This document shows positions 16,379 to 24,905 of a DNA stretch of 24,923 nt, piece after piece. This DNA is from Streptococcus vestibularis ATCC 49124 (GTDB lineage: Bacteria; Bacillota; Bacilli; Lactobacillales; Streptococcaceae). Made by a program: the position numbers and the translations under genes. The stretch lies in NCBI RefSeq assembly GCF_000188295.1, contig NZ_GL831112.1, forward strand, positions 1,098,142 to 1,123,064. Reading direction: 5' to 3'. The notes beneath the pieces were generated by a model. That model was not told where the DNA came from and searched no databases. It saw only the letters and a list, made by a program, of their open reading frames with translations. Each line of letters starts with the position of its first letter. Within the stretch, counting starts at the first letter, position 1.

Positions 16379-17014
16379 ATGAAAATAAAACGAATTTTAA
16401 ATCCTGTTGCCCAGGAAAATACCTATATTTTAGAAAATGAATCAGCCAGCTTAGTCATTGATCCAGGAAGCAACACTTCAAGTATCTTAGCTGAACTCGA
16501 GGAAATTGCTAAACCTGTTGTGGCTATCCTCTTGACCCACACGCACTACGATCACATTATAAGCGTCGAAGCTGTCCGTCAAGCTTATAACCACCCACCT
16601 GTCTATGTCGCAGAAACTGAGAAAGACTGGTTAATGAATCCTGTTCATAATTTGTCTGGTCTTCCACGTCATGATGATATGGAGGATGTTATTGTCAATC
16701 CTGCTGACTACTACTTTGATTTTATCAAGGACTATAACATCGGCAACTTCCAGTTTAAAGTCGTTCCAACTCCTGGACATTCTATCGGTGGAGTTTCCTT
16801 TATCTTTGAAAAAGAAGAAACTGTTTTTTCTGGTGATGCCCTTTTTAAAGAAACAGTTGGGCGATGGGACCTTCCTACAGGTAATCACGACCAGTTACTT
16901 TCTAGCATTCAAGAGCAACTCTTCACTCTTCCTAATCACTATCGCATTTTCCCAGGCCACGGATGGGACACAACTATCGGTCACGAAAAAGTCTTTAACC
17001 CACATTTTTCATAA
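16379..17014 (+). CDS. Metallo-beta-lactamase-fold hydrolase (YqgX/glyoxalase II-like)
   Basis: The 211-residue protein is a glyoxalase II-like MBL hydrolase. The metal site is complete: THTHYDH at residues 53-59, His134 (TPGHS), Asp153 (SGDALF) and His194 (FPGHG). The substrate is not fixed by sequence; Bacillus YqgX-like proteins are often annotated as hydroxyacylglutathione hydrolases but small-thiol ester hydrolysis is equally possible. The protein is cytoplasmic. It is the only plus-strand gene in the window and diverges from dinG with 95 bases between the starts. No ribosome site precedes the ATG, and the promoter -10 ends six bases before it, suggesting a leaderless message. It is closed by its own terminator. 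Confidence 0.9.
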   Translation: MKIKRILNPVAQENTYILENESASLVIDPGSNTSSILAELEEIAKPVVAILLTHTHYDHIISVEAVRQAYNHPPVYVAETEKDWLMNPVHNLSGLPRHDDMEDVIVNPADYYFDFIKDYNIGNFQFKVVPTPGHSIGGVSFIFEKEETVFSGDALFKETVGRWDLPTGNHDQLLSSIQEQLFTLPNHYRIFPGHGWDTTIGHEKVFNPHFS

Positions 17015-17018
17015 AAAG

Positions 17019-17063
17019 AAAAGCTCATCACTGCTGTTCTCATTTCGGCAAAGTTGGGCTTTT
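17019..17063 (+). terminator. Terminator of the MBL-fold hydrolase gene
   Basis: AAAAGCTC (17019-17026) pairs with GGGCTTTT (17056-17063) over eight positions with one G-U. A smaller inner stem TGCTG/CGGCA sits inside the long loop. A T run closes the outer stem. Confidence 0.65.
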
Positions 17064-17072
17064 TGAGTACAG

Positions 17073-17094
17073 AAAAGAAGGCCCAAGGGCCTTC
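17073..17094 (-). terminator. Terminator of the nucleoside operon
   Basis: On the minus strand GAAGGCC and GGCCTTC form a seven-pair stem around CTTG (17094-17077), followed by TTTT. It lies just after nupC and faces the MBL gene's terminator, separating the convergent units. Confidence 0.8.
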
Positions 17095-17121
17095 CTTCTC
17101 ATCAGAAACTCTTTTGAGTTC

Positions 17122-18078
17122 CTATTTAGATTTGATATAGTTAACACCATCTGCTTTAGGTGCAACGGCTTTACCGAAGAATGCAGCTAAAACAATAATT
17201 GTCAAAATATATGGTGCAATTTGCAAATAGACGTTTGGTACATGTGAAATAACAGGTAACTGTTTTCCGATGATTGCCAATGATTGTGACAAACCGAAGA
17301 ACAAACTTGAGAGCATAGCTCCAACTGGATTCCAACGACCAAAAATCATAGCAGCCAAAGCGATGAAACCAGGACCAGCAATAGTGGTAACGGCAAAGTT
17401 ATTTGAAATCGATTGGGCGTAAACCGCACCACCAACACCACCAAGGAAACCAGAAATCATAACACCGTAGTAACGCATACGATAAACGTTAATCCCAAGT
17501 GTATCTGCAGCCTGTGGATGCTCACCTACTGAGCGAAGACGCAAACCAAAGCGAGTCTTGAAGATAACCCACCATGACACAACTGAAACCAAAATAGCTA
17601 CATATGCAATCAAGGAAACGTTCGTAAAGAAGACTTTACCCAAGATTGGAATATGGCTCAAAATTGGAAATGATACAGTTTTAAAGTTATGGCTAATAGC
17701 TGGTGTTTGACCGGCACCAAAGATAACACGTGTCAGAAAGACTGCTAAAGATGGAGCAATCAAGTTCAATACCGTACCAGAAACAACATGGTCCGCACGG
17801 AAATTAATGGTCGCAACCGCGTGGAGCAATGAGTAAACAAGACCAATAAGACCTGCTACAATCGCGGCAATCCAAGGAGTTGCATCACCAAAGCTATCTG
17901 CAAAATTCAAGTTAAAGATAACACCTGCGAAGGCTCCAATAACCATGATTCCTTCAAGACCGACATTTACGATACCACCTCGTTCAGAGAAAGTACCACC
18001 GATACTTGTGAAAATCAATGGTGCTGAGTATTTCAGCATAGAGGCAACAATCAAGGCTAAAATTGTAATGAAGTCCAT
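17122..18078 (-). CDS. nupC: Nucleoside ABC transporter permease (NupC-like)
   Basis: The 318-residue protein is a polytopic inner-membrane permease of the BPD_transp_2 family, with about eight to ten hydrophobic segments. It contains the family sequence GTFSERGGIVNVGLEGIMVIG near residues 28-48 and a GINVYRMRYYGVMISGFLGG segment in the second half, which form the ATPase-coupling region. With NupB it makes the membrane channel of the BmpA-NupABC importer for common nucleosides described in Lactococcus. It begins one base after the nupB stop and is the last gene before the operon terminator. The name rests on gene order and similarity; which permease is B and which is C follows the Lactococcus order. 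Confidence 0.9.
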   Translation of the reverse strand: MDFITILALIVASMLKYSAPLIFTSIGGTFSERGGIVNVGLEGIMVIGAFAGVIFNLNFADSFGDATPWIAAIVAGLIGLVYSLLHAVATINFRADHVVSGTVLNLIAPSLAVFLTRVIFGAGQTPAISHNFKTVSFPILSHIPILGKVFFTNVSLIAYVAILVSVVSWWVIFKTRFGLRLRSVGEHPQAADTLGINVYRMRYYGVMISGFLGGVGGAVYAQSISNNFAVTTIAGPGFIALAAMIFGRWNPVGAMLSSLFFGLSQSLAIIGKQLPVISHVPNVYLQIAPYILTIIVLAAFFGKAVAPKADGVNYIKSK

Positions 18079-18079
18079 A

Positions 18080-19147
18080 TTAGTTTTGTCCTCCTTTAGC
18101 TTTCACTGACTTATGACGAGGGAGAACCCAATATCTAATAATGTAGTTAGCACCAACAAAGAATATAATCAAAGCAGATACAACGTCGATAACCTCAGAA
18201 GGCACACCAATCATACCACTCTTACCTACAGACAAGACACCATAAAGAAGGGCAGCAAACGGAATACCAATAGGTGAATTAGTAGCCAAAAGAGCAACCG
18301 CCATACCGTTCCAACCAATTGCCAATGAAGAGTTTTGAACAAATGCATTTTGGAAGGTACCAAGTCCTTCTACTGTTCCTCCAAGTCCACAAAGGGCACC
18401 TGAAATAATCATAGACATAATAATAACACGTTTTGATGACATCCCTGCATATTCAGACGCATGAGGGTTGAGACCTACAGATGTAATTTCAAAACCAGTT
18501 GTTGTTTTCTTGAGCATGAACCAAACAAGGAAAACTGCTGCAAGAGCAAGGAAGAAACCAATATTAAAACGTGAGCCACCAGTTAAAGATGATAAGAATT
18601 CTGTTTGGTAGCTTGCAGAGGATGCGACCTTATTAGATGCTTCTGATGAACGCAACATGTCGGCTGTAAAACCAAATCGAACAATATTATTTGCTACATA
18701 CAAAATGATGTAGTTCATCATGATGGTAACAATGACCTCACTAGTTCCCAAATAAGCACGAAGAATACCCGGAATTGCACCAGCGATACCACCAGCTACA
18801 AGACCGATGATTACTGTACAGAAAACTGAAACCACTTTTGGTAATTCTGGAAACGCTAATGCAAACCACACAGCAGAGGTCCAACCAGCTAAGGCTTGCC
18901 CTGGCAAACCAACGTTGAAAAATCCTGCCTTAGATGCTACAGAGAAACCAAGTGCAATCAGAATCAATGGACTCATGGCACGTAGAATTTCACCGATATT
19001 TTTCAAAGAGCCAAAGGCCGTTGAGAAAAGATCGTAGTAAGCCCAGAATGGGTCGTAACCAAAGATTAACATCAAAACAGCACCGACCAACATTCCCAAG
19101 AGAACAGCAATTAAAGGAACTGCCCAATTTTGTGTTTTTTTAGACAT
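18080..19147 (-). CDS. nupB: Nucleoside ABC transporter permease (NupB-like)
   Basis: This 355-residue polytopic membrane protein is the partner permease of the importer. It starts with a short basic segment (MSKKTQNW) and a first helix at about residues 8-30. The conserved FNVGLPGQALAGW sequence (about 77-89) is the counterpart of the NVGLEG motif of the other permease. GLNPHASEYAGMSSKR (about 227-242) is the cytoplasmic coupling loop. Its ATG overlaps the end of nupA by eight bases and its stop is one base from nupC, so the three transporter genes are translated as a block. Confidence 0.9.
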   Translation of the reverse strand: MSKKTQNWAVPLIAVLLGMLVGAVLMLIFGYDPFWAYYDLFSTAFGSLKNIGEILRAMSPLILIALGFSVASKAGFFNVGLPGQALAGWTSAVWFALAFPELPKVVSVFCTVIIGLVAGGIAGAIPGILRAYLGTSEVIVTIMMNYIILYVANNIVRFGFTADMLRSSEASNKVASSASYQTEFLSSLTGGSRFNIGFFLALAAVFLVWFMLKKTTTGFEITSVGLNPHASEYAGMSSKRVIIMSMIISGALCGLGGTVEGLGTFQNAFVQNSSLAIGWNGMAVALLATNSPIGIPFAALLYGVLSVGKSGMIGVPSEVIDVVSALIIFFVGANYIIRYWVLPRHKSVKAKGGQN

Positions 19148-20678
19148 TTGCTTCCTCCTTATTCAATTGTCCACCAGCCATAAGGATACCAAGATCTTGC
19201 TTATTGGTTTCAGCAGGATCTAAGATACCTTGAATTGCACCATCATAGATAACAGCAATTTGATCTGACATATCAAGAATTTCATCCAATTCAAAGCTGA
19301 CAACAATGACAGCCTTACCTTTATCACGTTCAGCGATAATACGTTTACGGATGTACTCAATGGCACCAACATCAAGACCACGAGTTGGTTGACTTACAAT
19401 AAGAAGATCTGGATTACGGTCAATTTCACGGGCGATAACTGCTTTTTGTTGGTTACCACCTGACAAATCACCACCGGCGATTAATTCTCCAGCACCACGA
19501 ACGTCAAATTCGTTCATCAATTCACGAGCCTTTGCATTTATGATATTATAATTCAAAATACCGTTCTTAGAATTAGGCTCCTTATAATAGGTTTGAAGAG
19601 CAATATTTTCAGCAACTGTCATCTCAAGAATCATACCATCACGATGGCGATCTTCTGGAATATGACCGACACTCATCTCAGTAATCTGACGTGTAGTCTT
19701 ATGAATGATAGACTCACCCTTAATAGTGATGTCACCAGATTTAATTTTACGAAGTCCCGTAATTGCTTGGACAAGTTCTGTCTGTCCATTTCCGTCAATA
19801 CCAGCGATACCAATTATCTCACCAGCACGCACATCTAACGATAAGTTTTTAACAGCTGGAACACCTCGATTCTCATTAACCACCAAATTTTTAATAGAAA
19901 GAACCACTTCTTTAGGATTTGAAGGAATTTTATCTGTCTTAAAGGAAACATGACGACCAACCATCATTTCAGCCAAATCGGCATTTGTAGAGCCTTCAAT
20001 AGTAACTGTATCAATTGACTTACCACGTCTAATAACCGTAACACGATCAGAAACCGTACGAATTTCATCCAACTTATGGGTGATAAGGATAATAGACTTA
20101 CCTTCCTTAACCAAAGTTCTCATGATGTTTAAAAGCTCCGTAATTTCAGAAGGTGTCAAAACGGCTGTGGGCTCATCGAAAATCAAAATATCAGCACCAC
20201 GGTACAAGGTTTTAAGGATTTCAACACGTTGTTGGGCACCGACAGAGATGTCTGCAATCTTAGCTGATGGATCAACCGCCAGGCCGTATCGTTGAGATAA
20301 TTCTGTAATTTCCTTTACAGCCTTCTTCATATCAAGAACACCACCAGATTTGGTCACTTCACTACCTAAAATGATGTTTTCAGCAACTGTAAAAGCTTCA
20401 ACCAACATAAAGTGCTGGTGGACCATCCCAATACCCAATTTTGTTGCTTTAGACGGTGAATCAATCGTCACAGCTTGCCCATTTACCTTAATTGTTCCGC
20501 TTGTAGGCTGTAACAGACCTGCAAGCATATTCATCAAGGTTGACTTACCTGCACCATTTTCACCGAGGAGGGCATGGATTTCTCCTGGTCTCACATCGAG
20601 ATTGATGTGATCGTTTGCAACAAATTCACCAAATTTTTTGGTAATGTCGTGCATTTCAATGACATTTGGCTTGGTCAT
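19140..20678 (-). CDS. nupA: Nucleoside ABC transporter ATPase, two ABC domains (NupA-like)
   Basis: The 512-residue protein carries two ABC domains, as in ribose and nucleoside importers. The first has Walker A GENGAGKST, a VGAQQRVEI signature (in place of LSGGQ) and Walker B LIFDEPTAVLTPSE. The second has a degenerate Walker A (GIDGNGQTE), the signature LSGGNQQK and a Walker B of LLIVSQPTRGLDVGA, where the usual DEP is SQP. So only the first site is expected to keep normal hydrolysis, the usual picture for this subfamily. I chose ATG 20678 for its AGGAGAT ribosome site five bases upstream. It lies 113 bases after bmpA, with two hairpins and a possible promoter between. Confidence 0.92.
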   Translation of the reverse strand: MTKPNVIEMHDITKKFGEFVANDHINLDVRPGEIHALLGENGAGKSTLMNMLAGLLQPTSGTIKVNGQAVTIDSPSKATKLGIGMVHQHFMLVEAFTVAENIILGSEVTKSGGVLDMKKAVKEITELSQRYGLAVDPSAKIADISVGAQQRVEILKTLYRGADILIFDEPTAVLTPSEITELLNIMRTLVKEGKSIILITHKLDEIRTVSDRVTVIRRGKSIDTVTIEGSTNADLAEMMVGRHVSFKTDKIPSNPKEVVLSIKNLVVNENRGVPAVKNLSLDVRAGEIIGIAGIDGNGQTELVQAITGLRKIKSGDITIKGESIIHKTTRQITEMSVGHIPEDRHRDGMILEMTVAENIALQTYYKEPNSKNGILNYNIINAKARELMNEFDVRGAGELIAGGDLSGGNQQKAVIAREIDRNPDLLIVSQPTRGLDVGAIEYIRKRIIAERDKGKAVIVVSFELDEILDMSDQIAVIYDGAIQGILDPAETNKQDLGILMAGGQLNKEEANV

Positions 20679-20701
20679 ACAATCTCCTCTCAAAAATAAT
20701 T

Positions 20702-20710
20702 ATTATATCA
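20702..20710 (-). promoter_or_regulatory. Possible internal promoter before nupA
   Basis: TGATATAAT (20710 to 20702) is an extended -10 directly after the second hairpin; the -35 at 17 bases (near CAGTTT) is weak. It could give extra nupABC transcript independent of bmpA. Confidence 0.4.
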
Positions 20711-20761
20711 GCAAAGGAAATCATAAACTGCTTCCCTTTGCTGAGACAAAAATTGTCCCAG
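20709..20761 (-). other. Two overlapping hairpins between bmpA and nupA
   Basis: The first stem (20761-20741) pairs CTGGGACAA with TTGTCTCAG over nine positions around TTT. The second (20743-20709) pairs CAGCAAAGGGAA with TTTCCTTTGCTG over twelve around an 11-base loop. They share CAG at 20743-20741, so they cannot both be complete. Neither has a strong T run directly after it. They may stabilise the bmpA message or reduce readthrough. Confidence 0.65.
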
Positions 20762-20791
20762 TTTAAAGTCTAAGTGTGTGTACTTAACCCA

Positions 20792-21862
20792 TTATTTGCT
20801 AAGACCATCAGTTGGTTTCAATTCACCATTCTTGATTTGTTCTTTAGCTTTTACGACTGCATCCTTAATATCTGAAGGGAGATTAGATGTTACGATGTCA
20901 ACACCGCCATCTTTGATACCATAAGTCTTAGTTTTACCACCTTCAAATTTCTTGCCTTTAACTTGATCGTTAGCAATGTCTTTAACGACTGCACCAACTT
21001 GTTTGATTGTTGAAGTCAATACAAAGTTAGATTTTTTATTGTCTGAAGATGTATAGTTTCCTTCTGCTGATTGGTCGCGGTCAACACCGATTACCCAAAC
21101 CTTTTTATCGCTATCAGCGCTAAGTTTTTCATTAACCTCTTTAGCGGCTGTGAAGACACCTGTACCAGTTCCACCAGCTGCTTGATAGATAACATCTGCG
21201 CCTGAAGCATACATTGTTGAAGCAATAGTTGAACCTTTGGCAGCATCAGAGAATGACTCAGCATATTGAACTTGAACATCAATATCAGGTTTTACAGATT
21301 TAGCACCTGCAGTGAAACCAGCTTCGAAACGTGTAATTGTGTCTGATTTTTGACCACCGATGAAACCAACTTTGTTTGTTTTTGATTGCATTGCTGCGGC
21401 AATACCTGCAAGGTAAGCTCCTTCATTATCAGCAAACAATACGCTTTCAACGTTCTTTTGGTCTTTAACTACATCATCGACGATAACGTAATTAATTTTC
21501 TCGTTATCTTTAGCTGATTCTGAAACAGCATCGTGAAGTGCAAAACCAACACCAAAGATAAGATTATAATTTTGGTCTACAGCTGATGACATGTTTGTTG
21601 CAAAATCAGATTCTGAGTTTGATTGGAAATATGTGAAACCTGAATCTTTTTCAAGTTTGTTAGCTTTACCCCAAGCTTGAAGACCTTCCCATGCTGATTG
21701 GTTAAATGATTTATCATCAACACCACCAGTATCTGTAACAATTGCAGCTTTAACTTTCGAATCAGCTGCTGAACCACCTCGTCCACCACGAGCACAGGCC
21801 ACAAGACCAAGTGCTGCTACAGCAACAAGGCCAATTCCAATAATTTTCTTGTTCAATTTCAT
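20792..21862 (-). CDS. bmpA: BmpA nucleoside-binding lipoprotein
   Basis: The 356-residue protein is the extracellular substrate-binding subunit of the importer, anchored by lipid. The signal peptide MKLNKKIIGIGLVAVAALGL ends in a lipobox with Cys23 (LVAC). The mature part is a BMP/Med-family periplasmic-binding fold, with the family stretches IVTDTGGVDDKSFNQSAWEG near its start and IYQAAGGTGTGVFTAAKE in the middle. I chose ATG 21862, which has an AGGAGG ribosome site about ten bases upstream; the open frame adds nine codons without signal-peptide character. It starts 61 bases after cdd. Confidence 0.93.
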   Translation of the reverse strand: MKLNKKIIGIGLVAVAALGLVACARGGRGGSAADSKVKAAIVTDTGGVDDKSFNQSAWEGLQAWGKANKLEKDSGFTYFQSNSESDFATNMSSAVDQNYNLIFGVGFALHDAVSESAKDNEKINYVIVDDVVKDQKNVESVLFADNEGAYLAGIAAAMQSKTNKVGFIGGQKSDTITRFEAGFTAGAKSVKPDIDVQVQYAESFSDAAKGSTIASTMYASGADVIYQAAGGTGTGVFTAAKEVNEKLSADSDKKVWVIGVDRDQSAEGNYTSSDNKKSNFVLTSTIKQVGAVVKDIANDQVKGKKFEGGKTKTYGIKDGGVDIVTSNLPSDIKDAVVKAKEQIKNGELKPTDGLSK

Positions 21863-21885
21863 CTTGAACACTCCTCCTATAACTT

Positions 21886-21899
21886 GCAAGAAAACTTGC
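21886..21899 (-). other. Small hairpin between cdd and bmpA
   Basis: GCAAG and CTTGC pair around TTTT just before the bmpA ribosome site. There is no T run after it, so it is not a terminator; a role in message processing or bmpA translation is only possible. Confidence 0.4.
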
Positions 21900-21923
21900 T
21901 TAATAAAGAATAAAACAACTAGA

Positions 21924-22322
21924 CTATTGTAAGTCTGTAAAAGAGTATGGTAACAACTCTCCGACTGTCATCTCGACTGTCGATTTATCTTTAGCGATAA
22001 GAATCACTTTAGAATCAGATTCAAAAAATTCAACCATCACTTGGCGACATGCACCACATGGTGATATAGGCTCTTTGGTATCACCGTAAACAGCGAGACA
22101 CTCAAAATCACAGTATCCTTCAGATACCGCTTTAAAAATAGCCGTTCTTTCTGCACAATTGGTCAACCCAAAAGAGGCATTTTCTATATTGCAGCCTTGA
22201 AAGATTTCTCCATTTTTTGTAATCAAAGCCGCACCAACTCTAAACTTAGAGTAGGGAACATAGGCATTTTCTGCTGCCAATCGAGCTGCTTCTATCACTT
22301 TATCTTTGTTAGTAACTGTCAT
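21924..22322 (-). CDS. cdd: Cytidine deaminase, homotetrameric type
   Basis: Cdd hydrolyses cytidine and deoxycytidine to uridine and deoxyuridine. The 132-residue protein is the short tetrameric form. Zinc ligands are Cys56 in the NCAERTA motif and Cys89 and Cys92 in SPCGACRQV; Glu58 is the proton shuttle. The CNIENASFG stretch binds the nucleoside sugar. I chose ATG 22322 because the family begins [14 protein letters not shown] there; the open frame extends 34 codons further inside deoC. It overlaps the end of deoC by 14 bases. Its products feed Pdp, encoded two genes upstream. Confidence 0.94.
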   Translation of the reverse strand: MTVTNKDKVIEAARLAAENAYVPYSKFRVGAALITKNGEIFQGCNIENASFGLTNCAERTAIFKAVSEGYCDFECLAVYGDTKEPISPCGACRQVMVEFFESDSKVILIAKDKSTVEMTVGELLPYSFTDLQ

Positions 22323-22971
22323 GGCTTTCTTGACCTTTCGTAATGGCAACTCCAGACGAAGTACCAATACGGGTTGCCCCAGCTTTGATAAAGGCTTGGG
22401 CAGCCTCAAGTGTACGAGCACCACCTGATGCTTTCACTCCCATAGTTGGGCCAACGGTCTCACGCATGAGTTCAATATCCTCAATGGTAGCCCCACCAGT
22501 AGAGAATCCTGTAGATGTCTTCACAAAATCTGCACCTGCTAGTTTTACTAATTGGCAAGCTTGGACTTTTTCTTCATCAGTTAAGAGACAAGTTTCAATG
22601 ATTACCTTTACAAGACTTCTTCCACTAGCTTCAACAACAGCTTTAATGTCGTCTTCAACTAATTTAAGATTTCTAGATTTAAGAGCACCAATATTGATAA
22701 CCATATCAATTTCATCAGCTCCATTAGCAATAGCATCCTTAGCTTCAAAGGCCTTGACAGCTGATGTAGAAGCCCCTAAAGGAAAACCAATTACTGTACA
22801 GACGTTAACAGAACTGTCTTTCAAAAGTTCTGCTGCAGTCTTTACCCAAGTTGGATTAACACAAACACTCGCAAATTGATATTTCTTAGCCTCGTCAATT
22901 AAGGCATAAATCTGTTCCTCATTAGCGTCAGCTTTTAATAAAGTATGATCAATATAGCTATTAACAGACAT
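22309..22971 (-). CDS. deoC: Deoxyribose-phosphate aldolase
   Basis: DeoC splits 2-deoxyribose 5-phosphate into glyceraldehyde 3-phosphate and acetaldehyde, linking deoxynucleoside breakdown to glycolysis. The 220-residue class I aldolase has Lys151 ([10 protein letters not shown]) as Schiff-base lysine. Asp89 (ADEIDMVIN) and Lys180 (GVKASGG) form the proton relay. The length is normal. An AAGGAG ribosome site lies seven bases before the ATG. It follows pdp by 33 bases. The C-terminus after GTSSGVAI is [10 protein letters not shown]; the conserved terminal Tyr, which takes part in catalysis in this family, is present. Confidence 0.95.
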   Translation of the reverse strand: MSVNSYIDHTLLKADANEEQIYALIDEAKKYQFASVCVNPTWVKTAAELLKDSSVNVCTVIGFPLGASTSAVKAFEAKDAIANGADEIDMVINIGALKSRNLKLVEDDIKAVVEASGRSLVKVIIETCLLTDEEKVQACQLVKLAGADFVKTSTGFSTGGATIEDIELMRETVGPTMGVKASGGARTLEAAQAFIKAGATRIGTSSGVAITKGQESHDSY

Positions 22972-23004
22972 AAAAAAACTCCTTAATTAGATTGAGATTA
23001 AGTC

Positions 23005-24282
23005 CTAAGAAATAATTTTCAATATTTCATTTGGCTTTTTACACACTCTACCAATAATAACATTTTTTTTGAATTCAGTCAGCATTTTTTCAGATAAAAT
23101 TTCTTGGCTATAGACCTTAGCGATAAGGTCTCCTTGAGCTACAGAGTCGCCAACTTTCTTTTCAAAAACAATTCCGGTTTCATAATTAAGACTGTCAGTC
23201 TTTGTAGCACGACCTGCTCCTAATTGCATGGCAAACTTCCCAAAAGCCATAGCTGGAAGCTCCTCTATGTAACCAGCTTCATCTGCATGAATTTCTGTCA
23301 TAATAGGCGCATTACTACAACGATAAAGATCCTCTATATCACCGCCCTGAGCTAGAATGAGCTCTTCAAACTTGGCAAGTGCTTTTCCACCAACTAGATG
23401 CTGACGAATTTCTTCTGGGCTAACCTCAACCTGTGCTAAATCCAATAAAATTTCGGCTAGCTCGCAGATAAAGTCAGTGATATCCTCACGACCCTTACCC
23501 TGCATAATTTCAATCGCCTCAGTGATTTCTAGACGGTTACCAATAGCTTTACCTAGTGGTTGACTCATATCTGTAATTACAGCGATTGTTTGACGATTTA
23601 CTTCGCGACCTAGTGCAACCATAGTCTCAGACAACTTCTCAGCATCTGACATGTTTTTCATGAAAGCCCCTTGACCAACGGTAACATCCAGCAAAATCTT
23701 ATCAGCACCTGCTGCAATTTTTTTAGACATGACAGAGCTTGCAATTAGAGGAATAGAATCTACTGTTGCAGTCACATCACGTAGAGCATACAAGAGTTTA
23801 TCAGCCTTAACCAAATGTTCCGACTGACCAATAAGAGAAATCCCAATTTCTTTAACCTGGTCAATAAACTCTTCCTTGCTACGTTCAACCTGATAACCTT
23901 TAATAGACTCGAGTTTATCAATAGTTCCGCCTGTATGACCAAGACCACGTCCACTCATTTTAGCTACTGGCACTCCAAAACTAGCTACAAGTGGCATGAG
24001 AATAATGGTTACTTTATCACCAACACCTCCGGTCGAATGTTTGTCCACCTTAACACCTGGGATTTCTGACAGGTCATATTGTTCACCCGAAGCAACCATT
24101 TCTGTCGTTAAATCATGGATTTCACGAATAGACATACCTTGATAGTAAATAGCCATTGCCAAAGCAGCTATCTGATAATCAGGTATTGCTCCAGAAACGT
24201 AGCCATTAATGAGATAAGTAATTTCTTCTGTGGTTAATTCTCCAGCATCTCTTTTCTTTTCAATTAAATCAACTGTTCTCAT
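23005..24282 (-). CDS. pdp: Pyrimidine-nucleoside phosphorylase
   Basis: This enzyme cleaves uridine, deoxyuridine and thymidine with phosphate into the base and (deoxy)ribose 1-phosphate. The 425-residue protein shows the NP-II family signature SGRGLGHTGGTIDKLE at about residues 110-125 and the phosphate-binding VDKHSTGGVGDK at 79-90. Both ribo- and deoxyribonucleosides are probably used, as in other Firmicute Pdp enzymes; a strict thymidine phosphorylase (DeoA) cannot be excluded. Its ATG overlaps the methyltransferase stop by four bases. With deoC and cdd downstream it forms the salvage half of the operon. Confidence 0.93.
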   Translation of the reverse strand: MRTVDLIEKKRDAGELTTEEITYLINGYVSGAIPDYQIAALAMAIYYQGMSIREIHDLTTEMVASGEQYDLSEIPGVKVDKHSTGGVGDKVTIILMPLVASFGVPVAKMSGRGLGHTGGTIDKLESIKGYQVERSKEEFIDQVKEIGISLIGQSEHLVKADKLLYALRDVTATVDSIPLIASSVMSKKIAAGADKILLDVTVGQGAFMKNMSDAEKLSETMVALGREVNRQTIAVITDMSQPLGKAIGNRLEITEAIEIMQGKGREDITDFICELAEILLDLAQVEVSPEEIRQHLVGGKALAKFEELILAQGGDIEDLYRCSNAPIMTEIHADEAGYIEELPAMAFGKFAMQLGAGRATKTDSLNYETGIVFEKKVGDSVAQGDLIAKVYSQEILSEKMLTEFKKNVIIGRVCKKPNEILKIIS

Positions 24283-24869
24283 ACCTTTTCACTTCTTAGG
24301 ATATAATATCCCTTGTCCTTCTTTACAACTTCAGCATTTCCAAACACTTCCTCCATCTTAGCCTTAGCTGACGGAGCTCCTTGTTTTTTCTGAATCACTA
24401 TAGTTAAAGTACCACTTAGATTGAGATGGTCGTAGGCTTCCTCAATAACTTGATGAACCACTTTCTTACCAGCACGAATGGGGGGATTAGAAATCACATA
24501 ATCAAAGCTTCCTGTGACATTCTTATAGATGTTGGATTGAAAAATAGTAGCCTCGACCTTATTGCGTTCGGCATTCTGTTTAGCCAAATCTATAGCCCTA
24601 CTATTGATATCAATCATAGTGACTTTGACTCCTTGAACCTTGGCTAAACTGATACCAAGAGGGCCATAACCACAACCTACATCAAGAACTGTCTTTCCAG
24701 CCTCTAAATCTAAAGCGTTCAGAAGTACTTGACTTCCAAAATCAATCATTTTCTTAGAGAATACTCCAGCATCCGTATAAAACTGGAAACTTTCTCCTAA
24801 TAGATTTACTTTTAAATCATGAATATCGTGAGCCGCATCTGGCGTCTCAGCATAGTACATTTTTGACAT
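24279..24869 (-). CDS. Class I SAM-dependent methyltransferase, RsmC-like
   Basis: The 196-residue protein is a Rossmann-fold methyltransferase with the SAM loop VLDVGCGYGPLG at residues 61-72. Asp86 in MIDINSRAI is the ribose-binding acid. A catalytic NPPIR motif at 128-132 is typical of N2-guanine (or exocyclic amine) methyltransferases such as RsmC, which modifies G1207 of 16S rRNA. Enteric RsmC has an extra N-terminal domain that is missing here, so the substrate is uncertain. An AGAAGGA ribosome site precedes the ATG. It is the first gene of the nucleoside operon and overlaps pdp by four bases; the same neighbour order occurs in other streptococci. Confidence 0.85.
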   Translation of the reverse strand: MSKMYYAETPDAAHDIHDLKVNLLGESFQFYTDAGVFSKKMIDFGSQVLLNALDLEAGKTVLDVGCGYGPLGISLAKVQGVKVTMIDINSRAIDLAKQNAERNKVEATIFQSNIYKNVTGSFDYVISNPPIRAGKKVVHQVIEEAYDHLNLSGTLTIVIQKKQGAPSAKAKMEEVFGNAEVVKKDKGYYILRSEKV

Positions 24870-24899
24870 AATTTTCCTTCTAAATAGTCCTTTTCTTTT

Positions 24900-24905
24900 A
24901 TTCTA
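24900..24905 (-). promoter_or_regulatory. -10 of the nucleoside operon promoter
   Basis: TAGAAT (24905 to 24900) lies 31 bases before the methyltransferase start. At a 17-base spacer the -35 would fall beyond the window edge, so the promoter is only half visible. Confidence 0.45.

Noticed and set aside
16671..17066. 131-codon plus-strand open frame overlapping the MBL gene
   Set aside because: It is a shifted-frame shadow of the hydrolase, with low-complexity Leu/Ser/Lys content and no initiation signals.
22343..22879. 178-codon plus-strand open frame
   Set aside because: It lies entirely antisense to deoC, which has all its catalytic residues, and has no ribosome site or recognisable domain.
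24306..24869. Calling the methyltransferase rsmC outright
   Set aside because: The catalytic NPP motif fits, but the N-terminal domain of enteric RsmC is missing, so the rRNA target is not secure.
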